Positions 9,958 through 18,389 are shown, counted from the stretch's first letter. The stretch: 33,813 nucleotides of DNA from CAMAVH01 sp036500145 (GCA_036500145.1 DASYCO010000017.1:1-33813), one strand, 5' to 3'. Made by a program: numbers and translations. Notes: generated from the letters alone by a model not told the origin.

Positions 9958-11205
9958 TTGCTGAGCGGTTTGATGAGCGGCGGCATCGCGCGGGCGTTTC
10001 ACTATCCCCAATACCGCCGTTTCGCGCTCGGCGACATGATCTCGCTCATCGGCACCTGGGTGCAGCGCGTCGCCATCGGCTGGCTGACCTGGGAACTCAC
10101 CGAATCCGGCGCATGGCTCGGCATCGTGTCCTTCGCCGAACTGGCGCCGTCGATTCTCTTCAGCCCGCTCGGCGGCGCCCATGCCGACCGCTTCGAGCGC
10201 CGCCTCATCGCCATGGCGACGGAAATCCTGCTGATGCTGCAGTCGCTCTGCTTCGTGCTGCTGATCTTCACGGGGTGGATCGGCATCTGGTGGGTCGTCG
10301 CGCTCACCATGGCGCGCGGCTGCCTGAACAGCTGGAGCCATCCGGCGCGGCAGTCGCTGATCGCGAGCCTGGTGCCGCGCCAGGAATTGCCGACTGCGGT
10401 GTCGATGAACGCCGTGCTGTTCAACCTGGCGCGCTTCATCGGCCCGGCCGTCGCCGGGATCATCATCGTCGAGTGGGGCATCGGCTACGCCTTCCTCGTC
10501 AACACCGCGAGCTTCCTGCTGTTCATCGGCGTGCTCTACCGGCTGAAGCCGCTGCACACAGAGGTCCAGCCGGACAAGCGCCAGCCGCTGCTCGTGCAGT
10601 TGCGCGAGGGATACGGCTACGTCATCCGCCATCCCGGCATCGGGCCGATCATGCTGCTGCTGGTCCTCACCTCGGTCTTCGGGCGGCCGATCGCCGAGCT
10701 GCTGCCGGGCTATGCCGGCGCCGTCTACGCCAATGGCGCCAGCGGCCTGGCCTGGATGACGTCGAGCATGGGCGTCGGCGCGATGATCGGCGGCTTCGTC
10801 ATCGCGCAGCGCGGCGAGGTCGTCGGCCTCACGAGCGTCTCCATCTTCATGATCCTGATGATGGGGCTGGCCTTGCTGGCGTTCGCCGTCGTGCCCTGGT
10901 TTCCCGCCGCTCTCGTGGCGATCGCGCTGGCCAGCTGCGCCATCGCGACCATGTCGATCTCCTGCCAGTCGCTGATCCAGACGTCGGTCGACGGGGCGCT
11001 GCGCGGCCGCGTGATCAGCGTCTACGGCATGATCTTCCGCATGGGGCCGGCCCTCGGCGCGCTCGTCATGGGCAGCCTGGTCGACGGCCTGGGCTGGCGC
11101 TGGCCGATCGCCGGCGGCGCCGCAGTCTGCCTTGGCGCCTGGTGGTGGGGCCTGCGCCGCGCCGCAACCATCCGTTCCATCATGGAAAAGCCGGCCGGCC
11201 TTTAA
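9958..11205 (+). CDS. MFS transporter, EntS/MFS_3 type
   Basis: The 415-aa protein has about eleven to twelve hydrophobic helices. The opening YPQYRRFALGDMISLIGTWVQ is characteristic of the MFS_3 (enterobactin-exporter-like) group, as are loop 2-3 GGAHADRFERR and the mid-protein RGCLNSWSHPARQSL. These are usually exporters of siderophores or drugs, but no siderophore genes are nearby. The start is uncertain: TTG at 9958 follows GAGGAGG by only 4 nt, while TTG 9970 and ATG 9973 lie 16-19 nt away. The dusB gene follows after 42 nt and may share its transcript. Confidence 0.87.
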   Translation: MLSGLMSGGIARAFHYPQYRRFALGDMISLIGTWVQRVAIGWLTWELTESGAWLGIVSFAELAPSILFSPLGGAHADRFERRLIAMATEILLMLQSLCFVLLIFTGWIGIWWVVALTMARGCLNSWSHPARQSLIASLVPRQELPTAVSMNAVLFNLARFIGPAVAGIIIVEWGIGYAFLVNTASFLLFIGVLYRLKPLHTEVQPDKRQPLLVQLREGYGYVIRHPGIGPIMLLLVLTSVFGRPIAELLPGYAGAVYANGASGLAWMTSSMGVGAMIGGFVIAQRGEVVGLTSVSIFMILMMGLALLAFAVVPWFPAALVAIALASCAIATMSISCQSLIQTSVDGALRGRVISVYGMIFRMGPALGALVMGSLVDGLGWRWPIAGGAAVCLGAWWWGLRRAATIRSIMEKPAGL

Positions 11206-11247
11206 GTCCCTGGCCTTCGAGGGGCCCCTCCGTGTAAGGAAAGGTCC

Positions 11248-12252
11248 ATGAGCGAACGGGCTTTCCATATCGGCGGCGTCGAGATCGGCGGCCGCGTGCT
11301 GACCGCGCCGATGACCGGCGTGTCGGACCTGCCGTTCCGCCGCGCCGCTTCCAAACTCGGCGCACCTTACGTCGCCACCGAGATGGTCGCCTGCGACATG
11401 TTCGCGCGCGGCCGGCCCGACGTGGTGCGCCGCGCTGCGGTGGGCGATGGCTTGCCGCTGATGGTGATCCAGCTCGTCGGGCGCGAGGCGCAGTGGCTCG
11501 CCAGGGGCGCTGCCATGGCGGAAGCCGCCGGGGCGGAGATCGTCGATATCAACATGGGCTGCCCGGCCAAGGAAGTGACGGGCGGCCTGTCGGGCTCGGC
11601 GCTGATGCGCGACCTCGACCAGGCCGAGCGGCTGATCGCCGCCACCGTCGCGGCGACGACGCGGCCCGTGACCCTGAAGATGCGCCTCGGCTGGGACGAT
11701 GCCAGCCGCAACGCGCCGGAGCTGGCGTTGCGCGCCGCAAAGGCCGGCGTGCAGGCGATCACCGTGCATGGCCGCACGCGCCAGCAGTTCTACAACGGCA
11801 AGGTCGACTGGCGCGCGGTGGCGGCGGTGAAGCAGGCCGTGCGTATTCCCGTCATCGTCAACGGCGACATCGTCGACGCCGCTTCGGCCCGCGAAGCGCT
11901 GGCGCAGTCGGGCGCCGACGCCGTGATGATCGGGCGCGGCGCCTATGGCCGGCCCTGGATCGCGTCGGCCATCGATGGCGCGCTGGCGACGGGCGGCGAG
12001 ATCGCGGAACCGGACATGCCGACGCGGCTCGCCATCGCGCTCGAGCATTTCGCCGACAGCCTGCGCTTCTATGGCGACGCGCTGGGCTTGAAGGTCTTCC
12101 GCAAGCATCTCGGCTGGTACGTCGAGAATGCGCCATGGGAGATGGATGCGGCCGCATGTCGCGCCGCGAAATCGCGCCTCTGCCGCCTCGACAGCGCAGC
12201 CGAAGTCGAAGCGGGGCTCGCCGCGCTTTGGTCGCAAGCGCAAGCCGCATAA
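11248..12252 (+). CDS. dusB: tRNA-dihydrouridine synthase DusB
   Basis: This flavoenzyme reduces uridine to dihydrouridine in the D-loop of tRNAs using NADPH. The 334-aa protein begins with the FMN-binding strand LTAPMTGVSDLPFR, then has the catalytic Cys in NMGCPAKEVTGG (about residue 100), the phosphate/RNA contact LKMRLGW, TVHGRTR, PVIVNGDI and the terminal FMN-phosphate motif AVMIGRGAYGRPW. The sequence pattern is that of the DusB (NifR3) branch in Alphaproteobacteria. In many of them dusB precedes ntrB-ntrC; that is not so here, where it follows an MFS gene. AAGGAAAGG lies just upstream of the ATG. Confidence 0.95.
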   Translation: MSERAFHIGGVEIGGRVLTAPMTGVSDLPFRRAASKLGAPYVATEMVACDMFARGRPDVVRRAAVGDGLPLMVIQLVGREAQWLARGAAMAEAAGAEIVDINMGCPAKEVTGGLSGSALMRDLDQAERLIAATVAATTRPVTLKMRLGWDDASRNAPELALRAAKAGVQAITVHGRTRQQFYNGKVDWRAVAAVKQAVRIPVIVNGDIVDAASAREALAQSGADAVMIGRGAYGRPWIASAIDGALATGGEIAEPDMPTRLAIALEHFADSLRFYGDALGLKVFRKHLGWYVENAPWEMDAAACRAAKSRLCRLDSAAEVEAGLAALWSQAQAA

Positions 12253-12340
12253 CAGGTTCGCAGCTTAAAACGGTTGGCGTTTCGCGCGTCGCATCAGAAA
12301 TGGGCGGCGTCTGCACAGTTGCACCATTTTCCGCCAGTCG

Positions 12341-12370
12341 TACGGATATTAGAAATCTGTATTTTTTTTT
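12341..12370 (+). terminator. Putative Rho-independent terminator downstream of dusB
   Basis: TACGGAT (12341-12347) can pair with ATCTGTA (12355-12361, one G-U) around a 7-nt loop, and nine T residues follow at 12362-12370. The stem is weak but the T run is the longest in the window. It lies about 90 nt after the dusB stop. The remainder of the 288-nt gap (12253-12540) presumably carries the promoter of the next gene, which I cannot place. Confidence 0.45.
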
Positions 12371-12540
12371 AAACAAGACGCTAATAATGGCGCGGACGGC
12401 CAAATAGACGTTTTTACCGGCCGGTTTGCGCTCCACGAGAAGCGGCGGTCGTCCGAAATCACGGCTGGCACATGGATTGCAAAATTACGCGTAGCAGTTT
12501 TTCGCCGCGTCATTTTCATAGAGCCCATGAGGGACTATCC

Positions 12541-13569
12541 ATGCATTCGCTCCTCCGTCGCAGCACGACTCCTTTCATCGGCCTCGCCGCAGCCATGGCG
12601 CTGGCCGCCGGCACGGCGCAGGCGCAAAGCCCGGCGGATTTCTACAAGGGCCACCAGATCAACATCGTCGTCGGCAGCACGCCGGGCGGCGGCTACGACC
12701 AGTACAGCCGCCTGCTGGCGCGGCACATGCCGAACCACATCGCCGGCGCGCCGGTCGTCATCGTGCGCAACATGCCGGGTGCCGGCAGCCTGACTTCGGT
12801 GCTCTATCTCGACGCCACGGCGCCGAAGGACGGCACCTTCATGACGGCCTTCAACAGCGGCCTGTTCAACGATTCGATGGCGGCCGGCAAGGACGCCAAG
12901 GCGAAGTTCACCGACTACGCCTTCCTCGGCAGCGCGACGCAGGACTTCCGCGTCTGCTACGCCGCGAAGGAGACCAAGATCCAGTCGTTCGACGACCTGG
13001 CGAAGCGCAAGGAGGTCGTCTTCGGCGGCACCGGCCCCAATTCCAACTCCTACAACGGCGCGGCGATGCTGAAGAACATCTTCGGCCTGCCGATGAAGAT
13101 CATCGCAGCCTATCCGGGCAACGGCGAGCTGCTGCTCGCCGTCGAGCGCGGCGAGCTGGACGGATCCTGCCTGACCTTCTCGTCGATCCCGGAGAACTGG
13201 ATCCGCGACAACAAGATCAACTTCCTGCTCCGCCTGGCCGATTCGTCGGCGCCGACCATTCCGGACGGCGTGCCCTTCATCCGCGACGTCGCCAAGACCG
13301 AGGAGCAGAAGGACATCATCGACGTGCTGCTGGCTCCTAACGAGCTCGGCCGTCCCTACATCATGTCGCGCTCGGTCCCGAAGGACCGCGTCGCCTACAT
13401 GCAGGATAAGTTCATGGAGACCCTGAAGGACCAGGCGCTGCTCGACGACGCGGCGAAGCAGGGCCTGACGGTCGATCCGGTCGGCGGCGTGGAGGCCGAA
13501 AAGACGGTGGCGAAGCTCTACACTTTCTCGCCGGACATCATCGCCAAGGCGCAAGACGCGCTGAAGTAA
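12541..13569 (+). CDS. Bug/TctC-family tripartite tricarboxylate transporter substrate-binding protein
   Basis: The 342-aa protein has a Sec signal peptide (hydrophobic FIGLAAAMALAAGTAQAQ) and a mature part starting with a lobe typical of Bug receptors: INIVVGSTPGGGYDQYSRLLARHM and VVIVRNMPGAGSL. Bug proteins bind small carboxylates or related compounds in the periplasm and deliver them to TctA/TctB-type membrane partners. None of these partners is in the window, so this is an orphan receptor, a common situation. ATG 12541 has AGGGA 6 nt upstream; an upstream in-frame start would bury the signal peptide. A strong hairpin follows the stop, then an M20-type hydrolase gene in the same direction. 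Confidence 0.9.
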   Translation: MHSLLRRSTTPFIGLAAAMALAAGTAQAQSPADFYKGHQINIVVGSTPGGGYDQYSRLLARHMPNHIAGAPVVIVRNMPGAGSLTSVLYLDATAPKDGTFMTAFNSGLFNDSMAAGKDAKAKFTDYAFLGSATQDFRVCYAAKETKIQSFDDLAKRKEVVFGGTGPNSNSYNGAAMLKNIFGLPMKIIAAYPGNGELLLAVERGELDGSCLTFSSIPENWIRDNKINFLLRLADSSAPTIPDGVPFIRDVAKTEEQKDIIDVLLAPNELGRPYIMSRSVPKDRVAYMQDKFMETLKDQALLDDAAKQGLTVDPVGGVEAEKTVAKLYTFSPDIIAKAQDALK

Positions 13570-13582
13570 CCTTCGCGCGTGC

Positions 13583-13623
13583 CGGAAGGCGGGGTGCGGG
13601 GATAAGCCGCATCCCGCCTTCCG
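13583..13623 (+). terminator. Strong hairpin after the Bug-type receptor gene
   Basis: A 17-bp stem (13583-13599 with 13607-13623, one G-U pair) closes a 7-nt loop (GGATAAG), starting 13 nt past the stop codon. There is no T run. It could terminate, or act as a stabiliser of the receptor mRNA that reduces read-through into the hydrolase gene 75 nt further on. Confidence 0.6.
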
Positions 13624-13697
13624 TTCGTCATAAGCGTCCCGCTCTCCGGACATGGATGGCGTCGGACAGAAATCGACATCATAGGGAAGGCAGACCG

Positions 13698-14978
13698 ATG
13701 GCTTTGGACAAGGACGCGGCAAAGAAGGTTCTGGCGCAGATCGACCGCGACGAACTGGCGCAGCTTGGCTGCGACCTGGCGAACATCTCGAGCCCGACGG
13801 GTCTTGAGAAGGGGATGGCGGACTACATCCTCGACTGGTTCGCGGCGAACGGCCTGAAGGGCGTGCGTCAGGAGGTCGAGGTCGGGCGGCCCAACGCCGT
13901 CGGCATCCTCAAGGGCGACGGCACGGGCCTCAGCCTGGGCTTCAACGGCCACACTGACACCAGCTTCACCGGCACCAGCGCCGACGCGCGCATGACGACG
14001 CTGAACGAATCGGCGGAAGACCTGCGTGGCCGCATCGTCGGCGACAAGGTGCACGGCCTCGGCATCAGCAACATGAAGGGCGGCGTCGCCGCCTTCATGA
14101 TGGCGGGCAAGGCGCTGAAGAAGAGCGGCGTCAAGCTCAAGGGCGACGTGGTGCTGGCCGCCGTGGTGGGCGAGATCTCGCGCAGCCCGGTCGGCCAGTT
14201 CCAGGGCCAGGAGTATCGCGGCGAGGGCGCCGGCACGCGCCACCTGCTGACGCACGGCATGCACACCGACTACGCGGTGGTGGCCGACGGCTCCGACCTC
14301 AACATCGTGTGGACGCAGATGGGCGTCGTGCAGGTGAAGATCACCTGCTTCGGCAAGGCGCAGGCGGCCTGGGGCAGCAAGCGTTCGGTCAAGCCGATGG
14401 ACGAGTTCAACGCCATCATCAAGATGACCAAGATCATCGAAGCGATCGAGACGTGGGGCGCCACCTTCGAGGAGAAGTACATCTACCAGTCGCCGACCGG
14501 CCCCCTTTGGCCGAAGGTGAACATTGGCGCCATCGAGGGCGGCGCGCCCTACCGGCCGAACTACTTCCCCGGCGTCTGCACGATCTACGTCGACGTGCGC
14601 ATGCCGCCGCAGGTCCGCCCCGTCACGATCAAGCACGAGATCGAGCAGGCGATCAACGCGCTGGGGGTGGAGTACGACCTCGAGCTCTACAAGACGCTGC
14701 TGGGCTACGAGGGCAAGAAGGTCGAACCGCTGGTCGATTCCGCCAACGACGTGCACAGCTTCCTGTTCGGCGAGAAGATCAAGACGGAATCGGTCGAGCG
14801 CGCCAGCATCTGGACGGACACCAACATCTACAACGAGCTGGGCATCCCGGCGGTCAAGATCGGCCCGCGCGGCCGGCGCAGCGGCCGCATGGAGGAGATC
14901 GACATCGACGTGATGGTCCGCGCGGCGCAGATCTACGCCCTGATGGCACTCGACATCTGCAGCAGGCCGCGCGAGTAG
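13698..14978 (+). CDS. M20-family amidohydrolase/peptidase-like protein with altered metal site
   Basis: The 426-aa protein is built like ArgE/DapE/carboxypeptidase G2 enzymes (zinc-dependent hydrolases of amide bonds), with the first metal motif GFNGHTDTS (His85, Asp87) and a dimerisation-type middle domain. Two family positions differ. The bridging-Asp motif reads GLGISNMKGG, with Asn125 where family members have Asp, and the usual Glu-Glu pair reads VVGEISRS, with a single Glu (Glu159). I recall related proteins with the same ISNMKG and GEI signatures, so this looks like a subfamily, not a decayed gene. GGGAAGG 7 nt before the ATG at 13698 supports the start. It may act on what the preceding Bug receptor imports (inference). 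Confidence 0.85.
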   Translation: MALDKDAAKKVLAQIDRDELAQLGCDLANISSPTGLEKGMADYILDWFAANGLKGVRQEVEVGRPNAVGILKGDGTGLSLGFNGHTDTSFTGTSADARMTTLNESAEDLRGRIVGDKVHGLGISNMKGGVAAFMMAGKALKKSGVKLKGDVVLAAVVGEISRSPVGQFQGQEYRGEGAGTRHLLTHGMHTDYAVVADGSDLNIVWTQMGVVQVKITCFGKAQAAWGSKRSVKPMDEFNAIIKMTKIIEAIETWGATFEEKYIYQSPTGPLWPKVNIGAIEGGAPYRPNYFPGVCTIYVDVRMPPQVRPVTIKHEIEQAINALGVEYDLELYKTLLGYEGKKVEPLVDSANDVHSFLFGEKIKTESVERASIWTDTNIYNELGIPAVKIGPRGRRSGRMEEIDIDVMVRAAQIYALMALDICSRPRE

Positions 14979-14984
14979 GAGCGG

Positions 14985-15440
14985 CTAGCTGCCGGCCGGC
15001 TGGTCGGCGGCGAACTGCTCGATGCGCACCCGCAGGGTGCCCTTGCCGGCGACGCCGAGCGCGCGCGCCGCGCTTTCCGACAGGTCGATGATGCGGCCCT
15101 TGGCGTGCGGGCCGCGGTCGTTGATGCGCACCTTCACCATGCGCCCGGTCTTGACGTCGGTGACGCGCACGACCGTGCCGAAGGGCAGCTGGCGGTGGGC
15201 GGCGGTCATCGCGTTCATGTCGAACGGCTCGCCGCTGGCGGTGGGCAGCCCTTGGTGGTTCTGGCCGTACCAAGAAGCGCTGCCCTGCTGCGCGAAGACG
15301 GGCGCTTCCGGAGCCGGCGGCAGGCTGGCGACGGGCGGAGGCGCAGGGGGTGGTGCGGGCGCCGGGCGCGGCGGCGTGGCGCAGGCGGCGAGGCTCGCGA
15401 CGAGGCCGAGCGCAAGAAGGCTTCTCAAGCGTCCTGTCAT
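14985..15440 (-). CDS. rlpA: RlpA-like septal lytic transglycosylase lipoprotein
   Basis: The 151-aa lipoprotein begins with a signal sequence and lipobox LAAC (cysteine about residue 20), followed by a Pro/Ala-rich linker of about 30 residues and a double-psi beta-barrel domain. The barrel shows SASWYGQNHQGLPTASGE, AHRQLPFGTVVRV and the conserved NDRGPHAKGRIIDLS, which includes the Asp linked to glycan cleavage in RlpA. It has no SPOR domain, so it is a minimal form. Start choice: ATG 15440 gives the usual short signal peptide but a poor ribosome site; ATG 15491 has AAGGA upstream and is an alternative. It is convergent with the M20 gene, six bases apart. Confidence 0.88.
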   Translation of the reverse strand: MTGRLRSLLALGLVASLAACATPPRPAPAPPPAPPPVASLPPAPEAPVFAQQGSASWYGQNHQGLPTASGEPFDMNAMTAAHRQLPFGTVVRVTDVKTGRMVKVRINDRGPHAKGRIIDLSESAARALGVAGKGTLRVRIEQFAADQPAGS

Positions 15441-15562
15441 GCCGAAAAGCCCTGCACGAACATCCCCTCCGAAAGCGCCAATGGCTGCCATTGCATCCTT
15501 AACGCCGGCTCGCACGTCGGGTTCCCGGGCGCTGGGACTTAAACCCTAGCTGCGGAGCCGCG

Positions 15563-16555
15563 TCAGATGCGCGACTGCTCCATGGTCGAGGCGGCGAAGG
15601 CCTCCTTGATGGAGAGATGCTTCACGGACAGGCCTTGTTCGTGGTGGTAGCGCAGGAAGGCCTCGATGGTGGTGCGGTTGGCGTCGATGCCGTAGGGCCA
15701 GAAGTCGCGGCCGAAAAGCTGCTCCATCTCGGCGGCGAGCGCGTCGCTCCAGGGATGGGTGATCTTCGGGATCGTCACGTTGCGCATGTCGTCGAGCGCC
15801 ATGTCCTTGGCCTTGTCGAAGGCCTTGTAGACGCTGGCGGCGAGCCAGGGGTTCTCTTTCAGCTTGGTCTCCAGGATGCCGATCACATGCATGATCGGAT
15901 AGATGCCCGTGCGCTTGTAGTAGTCCTTCTCCGCGGCGACGAAATCGGGAAACAGCCGGCCGACGTTGGCGGCCTTCCTGGTGAAGCAGCTCGGCGCGCG
16001 CGGCGCAATCAGCGCGTCGATCTCGCCCTTCTCCAGCATGTCGGTCAGCGTGCGTCCCGCCGGAATCGGCGTCAGCGACACGCCCTTGGGCGGCGTGAAG
16101 GTCACCTTCTCGGTACGGCCGGCCTGCTCGAGGCCGCCCGAGTGCCAGGTGAAGTCGGTCGGCAGCACGCCATATTCGTCCTTCAGCATGCCGCGCACCC
16201 AGGCGACGGCGCTGACCTGGTACTCCGGCGCGCCGACCTTCTTGCCCTTGAGGTCGGCCGGCGTGTTGATGCCGCGGTCGGTGCGGATGTAGATCGCCGA
16301 ATGGCGGAACTTGCGGCCCGGAAACACGGGAATGGCGATGTAGGGGCAGTCGCCGCGCGCGCGCATGCTCGTGTAGTTCGAGAAGCTGAGCTCGGTGACG
16401 TCGAACTCCTCGTGATGCAGCGCGCGGTGGAACATCTCCTCGGGCTCGAGGTCGAAATAGCGCATGTCGCAGCCCTCGATCGTCACGCGCCCGTCATAGA
16501 GCGGCAGGGTGCGGTCGTAGTTCCAGCAGGCGACGGTCAGGGGCAGCAGGCTCAC
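15563..16555 (-). CDS. 4,5-dihydroxyphthalate decarboxylase-like protein (periplasmic-binding fold)
   Basis: The 330-aa protein matches, from memory, proteins annotated as 4,5-dihydroxyphthalate decarboxylase or NMT1-like ABC receptors: TVACWNYDRTLPLYDGRV, EEMFHRALHHEEFDVTELSFS, IPVFPGRKFRHSAIYIRTD, LKGKKVGAPEYQ and IDALIAPRAPSCF. It has no signal peptide, which favours a cytoplasmic enzyme over a transport receptor. The reaction would give protocatechuate from 4,5-dihydroxyphthalate. GTG at 16555 is the chosen start, with GGAG 7 nt upstream; a longer open frame that runs back to 17110 crosses the DUF1428 gene in another frame and is not real. Its neighbours are unrelated, but a phthalate-dioxygenase-like Rieske gene lies 6 kb away. 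Confidence 0.75.
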   Translation of the reverse strand: MSLLPLTVACWNYDRTLPLYDGRVTIEGCDMRYFDLEPEEMFHRALHHEEFDVTELSFSNYTSMRARGDCPYIAIPVFPGRKFRHSAIYIRTDRGINTPADLKGKKVGAPEYQVSAVAWVRGMLKDEYGVLPTDFTWHSGGLEQAGRTEKVTFTPPKGVSLTPIPAGRTLTDMLEKGEIDALIAPRAPSCFTRKAANVGRLFPDFVAAEKDYYKRTGIYPIMHVIGILETKLKENPWLAASVYKAFDKAKDMALDDMRNVTIPKITHPWSDALAAEMEQLFGRDFWPYGIDANRTTIEAFLRYHHEQGLSVKHLSIKEAFAASTMEQSRI

Positions 16556-16688
16556 GGGGGCGCTCCGAATGATGCGGGGGAGGGAGGGGCGGGAAAGGAG
16601 CCCGACGCTATCGCCCCGGCGCGGGCGCGTCAAAGACCGTTTCGCCAAATGGGGAATGGAAATGGCGGAAAGCTGCCGGATGGGGAAG

Positions 16689-16710
16689 CGGGAGGGCCCG
16701 GGCCCTCCCG
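16689..16710 (-). terminator. 22-nt perfect palindrome downstream of the DUF1428 gene
   Basis: A perfect palindrome (arms CGGGAGGGCCC and GGGCCCTCCCG) lies 37 nt past the DUF1428 stop codon on the minus strand. It would fold into a very stable hairpin. No T run follows on the minus strand, so termination is inferred only from position and stability. Confidence 0.4.
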
Positions 16711-16746
16711 TCCGTCTTATCGGGCGAAGGTCAGCCCAGAAGAAGC

Positions 16747-17103
16747 TCAGCCCAGAACGAGAGTCTGGAAGCCGCCGTAGATCATGCGGGCGCAGTCGAA
16801 CGGCATGGTCTTCGGGTCGATCTTGGCGAGGTGCGGGTCTTTCATGACCTTGGCGTTGACGCGGTCGCGATGGGCGCGCGACTTGAAGACGATCCAGGAG
16901 AACATCACCGTCTCGTCGGCCTTGGCCTTGATCGCCTTCGGGAAGGCGATCCCGAACTTCACGTTGGAATCTTCGGCGACGCATTCGCGGAATTCCACCG
17001 CGCCATGCTCCATCCAGATCTTGCCGGCCTGCCGCGCCATGCGCTGGTAGGCCTTCACGTTCTTCTTGGGCACAGGCAACACAAATCCATCGACGTACTG
17101 CAT
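16747..17103 (-). CDS. DUF1428 family protein
   Basis: This 118-aa protein matches the DUF1428 family: it opens with YVDGFVLPVPKKNVKAYQRMA and has WMEHGAVEFRECVAED, TVMFSWIVFKSRAHRDRVN and a C-terminal FDCARMIYGGF. The family has a dimeric ferredoxin-like alpha/beta-barrel fold and no settled function. Length agrees with the family (about 115-120 aa). It reads on the minus strand upstream of the dihydroxyphthalate-decarboxylase-like gene with 191 nt between them, including a large palindrome, so the two are probably separate units. Upstream, a 13-nt palindrome CTTGACGGTCAAG lies at 17191-17203 in a 270-nt gap otherwise without visible features. Confidence 0.9.
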   Translation of the reverse strand: MQYVDGFVLPVPKKNVKAYQRMARQAGKIWMEHGAVEFRECVAEDSNVKFGIAFPKAIKAKADETVMFSWIVFKSRAHRDRVNAKVMKDPHLAKIDPKTMPFDCARMIYGGFQTLVLG

Positions 17104-17373
17104 GGGTCATCCTCTTTCTGTCTGGTCATCTGAGACATAAGGCGAAAGCGTCCGCCGCTTTGTGCGATGCGGGCGTCAGTCCCCGCGCGGCTTGACGGTC
17201 AAGTTGAGCAACGCGAATGGGCCATGTCGAGTCGAAACGATTTGTTCCGCGCGACGGCCCGCAGGCACCGGCGCCCTGCCGAGGCGCTTGCGACATTTGG
17301 TCTCCGTGCCGAAACGGTCTAACCTGCGCCAGGCCGCCGAGGCGGCGCGTTCGGTTCGAGATCGAGGTGTGCG

Positions 17374-17682
17374 GTGCGTGACGTGAAGGCGAAAGGCAAG
17401 GCGGTTGCCAACAGGCCGGAGGCGGAAGCCTTCGCCATTCTCGCCGTCGGCTACCTGGCGAGCCAGGAAGACGCGCTGCCGCGCTTTTCCGCGCTGTCCG
17501 GCCTCGGCATCGAGGACATCAAGGCGCGGCTGACAGACGGCGAATTCCTCGGCGCGGTGCTGGACTTCGTGCTGGGCGACGATGAGCTCATCGTCGGCGT
17601 CAGCGAGGCGGCGGGCGTCGGCCCGGAGACGGTGATGATGGCGCGCCGGCTGCTGCCGGGCTTCTCGGCCGAGATGGACTAG
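17374..17682 (+). CDS. DUF3572 family protein
   Basis: The 102-aa protein is small and helical, with EAEAFAILAVGYLASQEDALPRFSALSGL, LGAVLDFVLGDDELIV and a C-terminal GPETVMMARRLLPGF, all recognisable of DUF3572, a family I know from Alphaproteobacteria. No function is established. The GTG start at 17374 has GAGG 6 nt upstream. In many genomes it lies near signalling genes; here it stands alone, convergent with wrbA and separated from it by a bidirectional terminator. Confidence 0.85.
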   Translation: MRDVKAKGKAVANRPEAEAFAILAVGYLASQEDALPRFSALSGLGIEDIKARLTDGEFLGAVLDFVLGDDELIVGVSEAAGVGPETVMMARRLLPGFSAEMD

Positions 17683-17713
17683 CCCGGCGGCGCGACCATG
17701 GGATCGAAAAGAT

Positions 17714-17741
17714 ACGGGCGCGCCCTGCAAGGCGCGCCCGT
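17714..17741. terminator. Bidirectional terminator between DUF3572 gene and wrbA
   Basis: A perfect 11-bp stem, ACGGGCGCGCC (17714-17724) and its complement (17731-17741), encloses a 6-nt loop. On the minus strand it is followed by ATCTTTTC, on the plus strand by TTTCC-type bases. It lies between two convergent genes whose stops are at 17682 and 17747, the expected place for a shared terminator. Confidence 0.75.
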
Positions 17742-17746
17742 TTCCG

Positions 17747-18346
17747 TTAGCCGAACAGCTTGATGGCGGTCTTGGCGACCAGCTCGCCCTGATGGCGGGC
17801 GCCTTCGAGCTCGATGGCGCTGGGCTGGCGCGCGCCGTCGCCGCCGGTCACGGTGGTGGCGCCGTAGGGGCTGCCGCCGACGATCTCGTCGAGCGTCATC
17901 TGGCCCTGGTGGCTGTATGGCAGGCCGACGATGGTCATGCCGAAGTGCAGCAGGTTGGTGATGATCGAGAACAGCGTCGTTTCCTGGCCGCCGTGCTGGG
18001 TCGCGGTCGAGGCGAAGGCCGCGCCGATCTTGCCGTTCAGCGCGCCGCTCACCCACAGGCCGCCGGCCTGGTCGAAGAAGCTGGCCATCTGCGACGACAT
18101 GCGGCCGAAGCGCGTGCCGGTGCCGACGATGACGGCGTCGTAATTCGCGAGTTCGGCAGGGGCGGCGACGGGCGCCGCCTGGTCGAGCTTGAAGTGCGCC
18201 GCCTTGGCGACGGCCTCGGGCGCCGTCTCGGGCACGCGCTTGACGTCGACGCTGGCGCCGGCCTTGCGGGCGCCTTCGGCGATGGCGCTGGCCATGGTTT
18301 CGATGTGGCCGTAGGACGAATAATAAAGCACGAGAACTTTAGCCAT
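17747..18346 (-). CDS. wrbA: NAD(P)H:quinone oxidoreductase WrbA
   Basis: WrbA is a cytoplasmic FMN enzyme that reduces quinones by two electrons and so limits semiquinone formation. The 199-aa protein has the flavodoxin-type phosphate loop VLYYSSYGHIETMA at the N-terminus, GTGTRFGRMSSQMASFFDQ and the WrbA-specific STATQHGGQETTL, as well as GGSPYGATT near the end. Length is normal for the family. The start has AAGGA about 7 nt upstream. It follows a pirin gene on the same strand after 43 nt and so is likely co-transcribed with it. Pirins often have quercetinase activity, and this pairing suggests a joint role in phenol/quinone handling. Confidence 0.96.
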   Translation of the reverse strand: MAKVLVLYYSSYGHIETMASAIAEGARKAGASVDVKRVPETAPEAVAKAAHFKLDQAAPVAAPAELANYDAVIVGTGTRFGRMSSQMASFFDQAGGLWVSGALNGKIGAAFASTATQHGGQETTLFSIITNLLHFGMTIVGLPYSHQGQMTLDEIVGGSPYGATTVTGGDGARQPSAIELEGARHQGELVAKTAIKLFG

Positions 18347-18389
18347 GATGATGTCCTTGGGGGAGCGTGGTTGAAGAAACTGTTCGCCG

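Noticed and set aside
9898..12243. A 781-codon open frame on the minus strand across the MFS and dusB genes
   Set aside because: It is antisense to two clear genes, rich in Arg, Asp, His and Ala from GC-biased codons, and has no recognisable domain. It is a shadow frame of high-GC DNA.
16556..17110. N-terminal extension of the dihydroxyphthalate-decarboxylase-like protein
   Set aside because: The extra 185 codons run through the DUF1428 gene in another frame, and a GTG with a good ribosome site at 16555 gives the normal family length.
17191..17203. 13-nt palindrome CTTGACGGTCAAG as an operator
   Set aside because: It is a single short palindrome with no second copy and no regulator gene nearby, so it is noted only in the DUF1428 entry.
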